This document shows, one piece after another, positions 53,084 through 58,555 of a stretch of DNA of 64,000 nt (position 1 is the first letter of the stretch; every line of letters starts with the position of its first letter). The notes under the pieces are model-generated. The model had not been told where the DNA came from and did not search any database. It saw nothing but the letters and a program-made list of their open reading frames with translations. This DNA comes from Bacteroidaceae bacterium. Lineage in GTDB: Bacteria; Bacteroidota; Bacteroidia; Bacteroidales; Bacteroidaceae. The position numbers were made by a program, and so were the translations under genes. The DNA lies in contig JAFXVN010000044.1 of NCBI GenBank assembly GCA_017524545.1, forward strand, positions 42,557-106,556. Direction: 5' to 3'.

Positions 53084-53647
53084 ATGATTAACTCACAGGA
53101 CATCAAGAAGGGCACCTGCATCCGCATGGACGGCAAGCTCTATTTCTGCATCGACTTCCTTCACCGCAAACCCGGCAAGGGCAACACCATCATGAACGTC
53201 ACTTTGAAGGACGTTGTGAACGGCGGTGTGATTGAGAAGCGTTTCAACATCGGCGAGCGCCTCGAAGACGTGCGCGTGGAGCGTCGTCCCTACCAGTATC
53301 TCTACAAGGACGGCGACGACCTGGTGTTTATGAACAACGAGACCTACGAACAGATTACCATTGCTCCCGACCAGGTGAACGGCGTGAAGTTCCTCAAGGA
53401 GAGCGAGAACGTGGAGGTTGTCGTTGACGCCAGCACAGAAACCGTGCTCTATGCCGACGTTCCCGTCAAGGTGCATCTGAAGATTGTCTGGACAGAGCCC
53501 GGCTTGAAGGGCGACACCGCCACCAACACCCTGAAGCCCGCCCGCGTGGAGACCGGCGCAGAGATTCGCGTGCCTCTCTTCATCGAGGAAGGCGAGACCG
53601 TTGAGGTTGACAGCCGCGACGGCAGCTACCTCGGCCGCGTGAAGTAA
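53084..53647 (+). CDS. efp: elongation factor P
   Basis: 187 residues, three beta domains. The loop HRKPGKGNTIMNV (about 27-39) carries the lysine that contacts the P-site tRNA; DRDGSYLGRVK-type end (SRDGSYLGRVK) is canonical. EF-P relieves stalling at polyproline. It is a single gene with its own promoter and terminator. Confidence 0.96.
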   Translation: MINSQDIKKGTCIRMDGKLYFCIDFLHRKPGKGNTIMNVTLKDVVNGGVIEKRFNIGERLEDVRVERRPYQYLYKDGDDLVFMNNETYEQITIAPDQVNGVKFLKESENVEVVVDASTETVLYADVPVKVHLKIVWTEPGLKGDTATNTLKPARVETGAEIRVPLFIEEGETVEVDSRDGSYLGRVK

Positions 53648-53682
53648 AGACCCCCTCTAACTCCCCCATAAAGGGGAGAAAC
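53648..53682. repeat. palindromic element after efp
   Basis: AGACCCCCTCTAACTCCCCC then ATAAAGGGGAGAAAC begins right after the efp stop. Confidence 0.65.
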
Positions 53683-53686
53683 AATA

Positions 53687-53724
53687 AGGGCTTCTGAGTT
53701 GTTCAGAAGCCCTTTCTTATTTTC
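53687..53724. terminator. efp terminator
   Basis: GGGCTTCTGA-gttg-TTCAGAAGCCC with a T-rich run (CTTATTTTCAT) on the plus strand; may also serve the converging gene at 53741. Confidence 0.9.
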
Positions 53725-53740
53725 ATATTCTCTTATTATC

Positions 53741-54397
53741 TTATTTTCCCATTATCTTCTTGCCGTCCTTGATGCTGATGCCCCGAGGCAACTTGCCCTT
53801 TGACGATGTGCCAATTGCGATTTTCCTGCCGGCAAGGTCGTAAGTGGCATCTTCACTCTTCACTCTTAACTCTTCACTCTTAACTTTGTCAAGGCTGGTC
53901 GCATCGTCCGTTATCAGCACGCTGCCCGTCACGCCGACACAGTAAAATGCCGTTGCCTCGCTGTCCACCAGGAGCGACTCGCCGACGGTCTCGACCGTGC
54001 ACTCTCCCCTTGGTGCATTTGCCTCTGCCTGCACGCAGAAACTCAGTAGAGGCCCGTCGTCCCCTTCTATCAGGCTTCCTTCGATGGAGCTGACGAGAAG
54101 TTTGATGTTGCCGTTGTCGAGGACATTGGTTGTGACTTCGTGCTTCGCACTGCGGTTGCGGTAGAGCGTCACGGCGGGACTGCCCGCCTCGTCGCACACC
54201 ACGCTGAGGCCTGCAGGCAGCTGAATCTCTGCCTCAAGGCAGGTCAGGTCGGTTGCCTCGTTCCTCATGCACAGCTCGATGCTCGTCGTCTCGCCAGGCA
54301 CAACTGCGGCATCGGTGAAGTAGAAGGTGTTGTTGTCTTCTGCCCGGGTAGTGCCCCAAACAAGGGCTGCAAGCAAGAGAATATCGCGTTTTTTCAT
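53741..54397 (-). CDS. secreted cohesin-like protein with sorting-like tail
   Basis: 218 residues: signal peptide (1-19), cohesin-like beta domain (about 22-165: TTSIELCMRNEATDLTCLEA, LLSFCVQAEANAP), linker SLDKVKSEELRVKSED coded by AGTTAAGAGTGAAG repeats, and tail TYDLAGRKIAIG...GISIKDGKKIMG. Similar build to 23074-24297 but single-domain. The -7 box TATCTTTG is at about 54430-54437 on the minus strand. Confidence 0.72.
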   Translation of the reverse strand: MKKRDILLLAALVWGTTRAEDNNTFYFTDAAVVPGETTSIELCMRNEATDLTCLEAEIQLPAGLSVVCDEAGSPAVTLYRNRSAKHEVTTNVLDNGNIKLLVSSIEGSLIEGDDGPLLSFCVQAEANAPRGECTVETVGESLLVDSEATAFYCVGVTGSVLITDDATSLDKVKSEELRVKSEDATYDLAGRKIAIGTSSKGKLPRGISIKDGKKIMGK

Positions 54398-54494
54398 ACA
54401 GAAGTTGTCATGTTATTAGTGTCTCGCGCTGCAAAGATACGAAGAAATTAAGGATTAAGAGTGAAGGATATAGAATTATTTTTTCTTCCAGCCA

Positions 54495-54590
54495 TGTTAA
54501 TACTCCGAATTACATGATAATTATATGGGCGATGATACGGCAATTATATGTTAATGACACGAAATACCATGAATAGGCGAATTATCCATG
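54495..54590. repeat. dispersed ATTATATGGGC repeat, copy 1
   Basis: GAATTACATGATAATTATAT, then GGGCGATGATACGGCAATTA and so on to CATGAATA. A second copy in the same orientation is at 56493-56588. Confidence 0.7.
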
Positions 54591-54980
54591 AATATACTGT
54601 TCTATCTTTTCTATTAACTGCTTTGTCGGCTTTATGTATGGAGCTATCTTTTCTTCTGTTGCTTCGAAAAAAAGGTTGTAATCTGCGTTGTCGCGCATAA
54701 TGACAAGGTCGGATAGTAACGAACCGTCTTCGCGAGAGAATACTCCAGTTCGGACATAGTGCTGTCCAAATTGTGAGAGGGTGCCACGATGACTTTTCAC
54801 GTTATGTCCTCCACTGATGAGCAGGGCAGAGACAGCATGGAACAGTGCATAATAAAGTCTGTTGGCAGTTGCCTCCCACCTTTGTTTGTTGGCACAGAAC
54901 TCCATGTCGGCAAATGTCCTGTGCGCCTTCTCCATTTCCATGCTTACGATGGTCTGTCTTTCCTGATCACTTAAACTCAT
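54582..54980 (-). CDS. HEPN-domain protein (UPF0332-like)
   Basis: 132 residues, all-helical. AHRTFADMEFCANKQRWEAT, NRLYYALFHAVSALLIS and MRDNADYNLFFE are typical of the HEPN proteins paired with MNT nucleotidyltransferases. It may be an RNase toxin or an inactive partner; no clear Rx4-6H is seen. It overlaps the MNT gene by 14 bp. The 3' end touches the dispersed repeat. Confidence 0.8.
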   Translation of the reverse strand: MSLSDQERQTIVSMEMEKAHRTFADMEFCANKQRWEATANRLYYALFHAVSALLISGGHNVKSHRGTLSQFGQHYVRTGVFSREDGSLLSDLVIMRDNADYNLFFEATEEKIAPYIKPTKQLIEKIEQYIHG

Positions 54981-55293
54981 ACAGCACCTCTTTATCTTCT
55001 TCTACATTATAGTAAAACATGGCATGGGGACCATTGAACCATTCATGCTTTGTATAGGCATGTGGGCGGATGTCCTCGCCGATGTCCCACCCCATCTCTA
55101 CGAACGGATAAGAGTACTTGTCAAAGTCTTCGCGCTCAAGGCATGGCTTGTCAAGCAATACAAGTAAATCCCAGTCAGAGCCTTTATGCCAGTCGCCACG
55201 TGCACGAGAACCATACAGGTATATCGTGCTACCTTGCGGCAATACCTGGGAAGCAACTCGTTTAATGTTGTCTATGACTTGATTTCTGTCCAT
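54967..55293 (-). CDS. MNT-type nucleotidyltransferase
   Basis: 108 residues. LYGSRARGDWHKGSDWDLLVL is the GSx10DxD motif. Presumed antitoxin or modifier of the HEPN partner by nucleotidylation. It is transcribed from one of three almost identical promoters of this region. Confidence 0.85.
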   Translation of the reverse strand: MDRNQVIDNIKRVASQVLPQGSTIYLYGSRARGDWHKGSDWDLLVLLDKPCLEREDFDKYSYPFVEMGWDIGEDIRPHAYTKHEWFNGPHAMFYYNVEEDKEVLYEFK

Positions 55294-55315
55294 GTTGTTC
55301 TTTTGTTTCCTGCTG

Positions 55316-55346
55316 CAAAATTACAACCTTTTTCCGAAACCGCAAA
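55316..55346 (-). promoter_or_regulatory. shared promoter, copy 1 (MNT-HEPN)
   Basis: Minus strand TTTG (55346-55343), 19 bases, TAATTTTG (55323-55316). The spacer GGTTTCGGAAAAAGG is nearly the same in the copies at 56434 and 57074. Confidence 0.75.
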
Positions 55347-55365
55347 ACTTTCCAACAGAAAAAAT

Positions 55366-55399
55366 CAGCAGAGGCAAGGGTGCTTCCCTGCCTCTGCTG
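55366..55399 (-). terminator. terminator hairpin of the small-gene cassette
   Basis: CAGCAGAGGCA / TGCCTCTGCTG stem, followed on the minus strand by ATTTTTTCTG. Related hairpins lie at 56757, 57210 and 58082. Confidence 0.8.
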
Positions 55400-55404
55400 C
55401 GTGT

Positions 55405-55441
55405 TTGTTCCCTCTCTCTCGGAGAGGGTTAGGGTGAGGCT
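55405..55441. repeat. palindromic element, intergenic
   Basis: TTCCCTCTCTCTCGGAGAGG then GTTAGGGTGAGGCTTTT; a diverged family copy. Confidence 0.6.
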
Positions 55442-55443
55442 TT

Positions 55444-55480
55444 TACCATTCCTTGTCCCAGACGGACTTGATACTTGAAG
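55444..55480 (-). pseudogene. 3' scar of a WDKEW-type peptide gene
   Basis: The minus strand reads TSSIKSVWDKEW then TAA, matching the end of the full-length peptide gene at 58222 (TGSKSIWDKEW). No start codon or N-terminal part is present. It is directly followed by the palindrome and the hairpin. Confidence 0.6.
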
Positions 55481-55567
55481 TCAGGGCTTATGCTCGTTGA
55501 ACATGTTGATTTCGCTTTCGAAATACTGGAGCACTTGGTTGATGCCATCAATGTCGAGTCTATTCAT
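55481..55567 (-). CDS. small protein, unknown
   Basis: 28 residues (MNRLDIDGINQVLQYFESEI...NEHKP). Its ATG overlaps the region just after the 63-residue gene, and the pair resembles the pair at 56743/56894 in arrangement. No family recognised; could be part of a tiny two-gene operon or chance. Confidence 0.35.
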   Translation of the reverse strand: MNRLDIDGINQVLQYFESEINMFNEHKP

Positions 55568-55570
55568 CGA

Positions 55571-55762
55571 CTACTGCCATTCTATATTATAGTATCCCGA
55601 CTGGGCTGCTTCCTGCTGGCGTCGACGACGCTCCGCCAACCACTCTTCGCCCTCTTTCAGGCGACGGGCCTTAATCATACGTCCACGTTCCAGTAATGCA
55701 AGAAATTCTTCATGCATCCTGGTGGGCATAACTGTGGCTTTTCTTAAATCTTTTGTTTCCAT
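55571..55762 (-). CDS. small charged protein, unknown
   Basis: 63 residues (METKDLRKATVMPTRMHEEF...), mostly helical with LLERGRMIKARRLKEGEEWL and an Arg-rich stretch. It has a -7 box TATCTTTG on the minus strand at 55801-55794. The charge pattern would suit a nucleic-acid or antitoxin-like protein; this is speculation. Confidence 0.5.
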   Translation of the reverse strand: METKDLRKATVMPTRMHEEFLALLERGRMIKARRLKEGEEWLAERRRRQQEAAQSGYYNIEWQ

Positions 55763-55929
55763 TGTAACCCATATACTTTCGTTTCCGTCTGCAAAGATAC
55801 AAAGAAATTAACAAGGCTGCGATTAAGTGAGAGAAAAATCAAGTTAACTTGCATGTTTCCGAACAAAAGCAGGCTCGACGAAGTCAATTAAGAGTTAAGG
55901 ATTAAGAATTATTTCCCCTTTCCTGAATG

Positions 55930-56319
55930 TTATTTCAGCTCGTAATGAAAATGCAAATGCTCTCCTTCAGGGTCAAGAGAAAACAGTCCTTGTTTGATAA
56001 TGTCCAAACCTATAATGACAGGCGTGTCATTGGTTGGTAGGATAAGAACATCCTGCTCAAAGAGTTCTCCTGAAGGCAGTTGTAATTGACAATTTGCGAC
56101 TTTGACCGACACCGTTTCAGATGCAGACTGCATATACATGCCTTCATCTCGTGCTTCAAGCTGAAGCCAAGTGGCTAAATCTATACAGATTCCCGACATC
56201 TCGGCTCCAGTATCCCAGAGGGCGAGTTTAGTGTAGGTTGCTTTCCCAGCAGGGGTATTGCGCAAAAGCACAGGGAGTTGAAGCAGTGCTTTCTCCCTCG
56301 GAAAATTTAAGTCTAACAT
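55930..56319 (-). CDS. retropepsin-like aspartic protease
   Basis: 129 residues. ALWDTGAEMSGIC (about 32-44) holds the D-T-G-A active-site triad of clan AA, and VIIGLDIIKQG (about 105-115) is the second conserved element. Such single-domain proteases act as homodimers. No signal peptide. The start overlaps a small upstream frame. Its substrate is unknown; small bacterial retropepsins are little studied. Confidence 0.78.
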   Translation of the reverse strand: MLDLNFPREKALLQLPVLLRNTPAGKATYTKLALWDTGAEMSGICIDLATWLQLEARDEGMYMQSASETVSVKVANCQLQLPSGELFEQDVLILPTNDTPVIIGLDIIKQGLFSLDPEGEHLHFHYELK

Positions 56320-56410
56320 CGTGTGAACCTTTTATACGGCTCACCTTTACCCTGTGGACATAGCTTTCTGGGATAACAATAGAATATCCGCCCATGTGAA
56401 CCTTTTTCAT
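56228..56410 (-). CDS. possible small protein overlapping the protease start
   Basis: 60 residues (MKKVHMGGYSIVIPESYVHR...). It is preceded by a good promoter and overlaps the protease by 92 bases in another frame. The first 30 residues look protein-like. It may be a translated upstream frame that couples to the protease, or only a leader. Confidence 0.35.
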   Translation of the reverse strand: MKKVHMGGYSIVIPESYVHRVKVSRIKGSHDVRLKFSEGESTASTPCAFAQYPCWESNLH

Positions 56411-56433
56411 GACACATATCATTTAACTTGCCG

Positions 56434-56464
56434 CAAAGTTACCACTTTTTCTCGAAACAGCAAA
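56434..56464 (-). promoter_or_regulatory. shared promoter, copy 3 (protease unit)
   Basis: Minus strand TTTG (56464-56461), 19 bases, TAACTTTG (56441-56434), spacer CTGTTTCGAGAAAAAG. Confidence 0.75.
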
Positions 56465-56492
56465 ATTTTCTAGCTGAATCATTACTTGTGAA

Positions 56493-56588
56493 ACATGAAT
56501 TACATGAAAATTATATGGGCAATTATATGGCAATGATATGTTATAGACACGAATTGCCATGAATAGGTCACGAATTATCCATGAATAA
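56493..56588. repeat. dispersed ATTATATGGGC repeat, copy 2
   Basis: GAATTACATGAAAATTATAT, then GGGCAATTATATGGCAATGA, then GCCATGAATAGG and ATTATCCATGAAT; same orientation as copy 1. Confidence 0.7.
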
Positions 56589-56664
56589 TTACATCCCCCT
56601 TTTTGCCAGTCCTTCATTCAGTCCCACCATGGTCGGACTAAAAACAGGAAAAGGCCTCAAAAAA

Positions 56665-56730
56665 CTGTTTCGCGTGCGGAAATACTTTGTTTCACGGGCG
56701 AAACAACTTGTTTCGGCACGCGAAACAGAA
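56665..56730. repeat. palindrome array B (three units, 21-22 bp period)
   Basis: GTTTC begins at 56667, 56689 and 56710, each followed by GAAA or GAAAC about 7 bases on. The outer parts CTGTTTCGCGTGC and GCACGCGAAACAG are exact inverses, so the whole can fold on itself. Confidence 0.85.
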
Positions 56731-56742
56731 TTGAACTGCCCG

Positions 56743-56859
56743 TTATGTTAGCAGACAAAAGCAGCAGAGGCAAGGGTGCTTCCCTGTATCAACAAGAGCA
56801 TTAGCTACATCGGCTAACGCAGTCATATCCATGTTGAACATAAAGGGGTCGATAACCAT
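56743..56859 (-). CDS. possible small protein, unknown
   Basis: 38 residues (MVIDPFMFNMDMTALADVAN...). Its 3' part runs through a remnant of the cassette hairpin (GGGAAGCACCCTTGCC), so the natural end is lost. It follows the 47-residue gene as the 28-residue gene follows the 63-residue one. Confidence 0.3.
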   Translation of the reverse strand: MVIDPFMFNMDMTALADVANALVDTGKHPCLCCFCLLT

Positions 56860-56893
56860 CTCAAAGGAATCACCCAAATCGCGTTTTCGCAAA

Positions 56894-57037
56894 TTAACTA
56901 TGAAGTTCGGCATATGCTTTACGTGCTTGTTCCAACATACGTTGCTCCTCTTCTGGCGAATGCCAACGGATAAAAGACCGTACACCACGGCCTACAACAG
57001 AAATTGGCGTTCCAATACGATTTAATGTCTTCTCCAT
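56894..57037 (-). CDS. small protein, unknown
   Basis: 47 residues (MEKTLNRIGTPISVVGRGVR...SPEEEQRMLEQARKAYAELHS), with a helical C-terminal half. It is expressed from shared promoter copy 2. No family recognised; it may be half of a tiny antitoxin-like pair. Confidence 0.5.
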   Translation of the reverse strand: MEKTLNRIGTPISVVGRGVRSFIRWHSPEEEQRMLEQARKAYAELHS

Positions 57038-57073
57038 ATTTTACTTGTTGTCGTTGTTCTTTGTTTTCTGCTG

Positions 57074-57104
57074 CAAAATTACAACCTTTTTCCGAAACGG
57101 CAAA
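57074..57104 (-). promoter_or_regulatory. shared promoter, copy 2
   Basis: Minus strand TTTG (57104-57101), 19 bases, TAATTTTG (57081-57074); the spacer is nearly identical to copy 1. Confidence 0.75.
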
Positions 57105-57306
57105 ACTTTCCACGAGAAAAAGCTCAGAGGCGAACGCGGTGTTTACAGTAATGACTGAATGTCATTGCGACCGCGCAGAGGGGAGCAAGTCCCTCACTTG
57201 CGACGGAGGTTGAGGTGCTTCCCTGCCTCTGCTGCGTATCGTAGATTGGGGGCAATAGTGTCACCCCCTAATCTTTAATCCTCGCCTACGAGAATCGTGG
57301 CGACAA
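57105..57306. other. spacer with hairpin remnant
   Basis: Holds GTCATTGCGACCGCGCAGAG and the right arm of the cassette hairpin (GCTTCCCTGCCTCTGCTGC, 57217-57235). No gene seen. Confidence 0.5.
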
Positions 57307-57333
57307 TTACCACTCCTTGTCCCAGAGGACTTG
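57307..57333 (-). pseudogene. 3' scar of a WDKEW-type peptide gene after the PIN gene
   Basis: Directly after the PIN stop codon, and in the same frame, the minus strand reads QVLWDKEW and TAA. It matches the ends at 55444 and 58222. Confidence 0.6.
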
Positions 57334-57750
57334 TCAGCGACAAGACTCGAGAAACTCTTTGGGCGAAAGAACAGGAACTGTTGCAAGGCCAAAACCCTTC
57401 GGGTCTCGGGTTATTACACAACTGGCGCCAATGCTCTTGGCAGAAAGACTCTGAATCATGTCCTCCGTATCAGGAGCTCCAGATGAATAGGACTCAGCAA
57501 TCATTGACTCTGTAATAGGCGAGACTCTGACGTACTCCAGCAACCTCATAATACTGGCATCAATCTCTTCGTTACGATAATTGTATTTCCTTGCGATGTA
57601 CTTTACATTGACCATCGTCAAGGCACTTACATATAATTGGATTTCCCTTCTCACGGCCATGCCAACAATCTGTATTGCATCATGAGCAAAGCCTTGACGA
57701 TTGCACATAAAATCAAGCAGGACATTCGTGTCCATAAAAACCCGTTTCAT
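57334..57750 (-). CDS. PIN-domain toxin (VapC-like)
   Basis: 138 residues. FMDTNVLLDF (5-14) has the first catalytic Asp; a Glu-containing helix follows, then DTEDMIQSLSAK and CVITRDPKGF with later acid residues. PIN toxins are Mg-dependent RNases that cut tRNA or mRNA. Start overlaps the antitoxin stop by ATGA. Confidence 0.88.
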   Translation of the reverse strand: MKRVFMDTNVLLDFMCNRQGFAHDAIQIVGMAVRREIQLYVSALTMVNVKYIARKYNYRNEEIDASIMRLLEYVRVSPITESMIAESYSSGAPDTEDMIQSLSAKSIGASCVITRDPKGFGLATVPVLSPKEFLESCR

Positions 57751-57983
57751 GCGGAATATTTGAAATAGGCCACAGCACCCTTGCCGTCTTCTTCGGCTGG
57801 AACGGGATTGCCATGTTGTAACTGCATACTTTTCACAATAGAATCTACGTCCAACGCGTCAGAGTGAACGGCCTTACTAAGTATGCTCATTATATAATTG
57901 TCTATGCCCACACCTATCTTCTCAGCCGTAGCCCTAAGTTTGGCAGACATACCATCCTCTATTTGAATAGTTAATGAAGTCAT
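57747..57983 (-). CDS. antitoxin of the PIN toxin
   Basis: 78 residues. The N-terminal half (TIQIEDGMSAKLRATAEKIG then VGIDNYIMSILSKA) suits a ribbon-helix-helix DNA-binding domain; the C-terminus (AEEDGKGAVAYFKYSA) would bind the toxin. Own promoter with TATATTTG at 58020-58013 (minus). Likely autoregulated. Confidence 0.8.
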   Translation of the reverse strand: MTSLTIQIEDGMSAKLRATAEKIGVGIDNYIMSILSKAVHSDALDVDSIVKSMQLQHGNPVPAEEDGKGAVAYFKYSA

Positions 57984-58081
57984 ATTACTATCTATTATTA
58001 TGTTTCACGCCGCAAATATACGAAAAAATGAAAAAGGAAAAGTGAAAAATGAAAAATTATTTTTGCTTTCGCACAGAAAAT

Positions 58082-58117
58082 GCCGCAGAGACAGGGGTAC
58101 ATCCCTGTCTCTGCGGC
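58082..58117 (-). terminator. terminator of the WDKEW peptide gene
   Basis: Perfect 15-bp stem GCCGCAGAGACAGGG / CCCTGTCTCTGCGGC, followed on the minus strand by ATTTTCTG. Confidence 0.85.
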
Positions 58118-58221
58118 GATTGTGGATTGAGGATTGTGGATTTAAGCTCTTGAACCTTTCAACCCTTAAAACCCTATAACTATCTATAAACTTTAAACTC
58201 TCAACTTTAAACTTTATAGAT

Positions 58222-58407
58222 TCACCACTCCTTGTCCCAGATGGACTTGCTGCCGGTGTTCCAGCTGCCACCTGTTTGTTCCTTCACGAGGACGTCTTCT
58301 TCTTTATCGATCTCTCCATCTACATGATTCATAGAGAAGGCAATCATACTCCTTAATGTGAGTTTTATTACTAATGCCTCGGGAACTATATATGTCTTTT
58401 TCTTCAT
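58222..58407 (-). CDS. small KKxTYIVP...WDKEW peptide
   Basis: 61 residues: MKKKTYIVPEALVIKLTLRS, acidic middle (VDGEIDKEEDVLV), end GSKSIWDKEW. Same class as the peptide at 24338. Remnants of its 3' end are found at 55444 and 57307. No transmembrane helix, no cysteines. Possibly an exported or precursor peptide; no function known. Confidence 0.65.
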   Translation of the reverse strand: MKKKTYIVPEALVIKLTLRSMIAFSMNHVDGEIDKEEDVLVKEQTGGSWNTGSKSIWDKEW

Positions 58408-58504
58408 CTTAATTTAGTATTTGATTATTTACAATTTCTTTGATCCTTTAGGACAAAGGCGCGATTGTAGTCGCGGAGTCCTATTTATTTACAATTTGCT
58501 AATT

Positions 58505-58555
58505 TCTCTCCCCTTGGGCACTCCCCCAAAGGGGGGGAGCGGGGAGGAGCTTTTA
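58505..58555. repeat. palindromic element after the 1459-residue gene
   Basis: CTCCCCTTGGGCACTCCCCC, then AAAGGGGGGGAGCGGGGAGG; ends at the gene's stop codon region. Confidence 0.8.
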
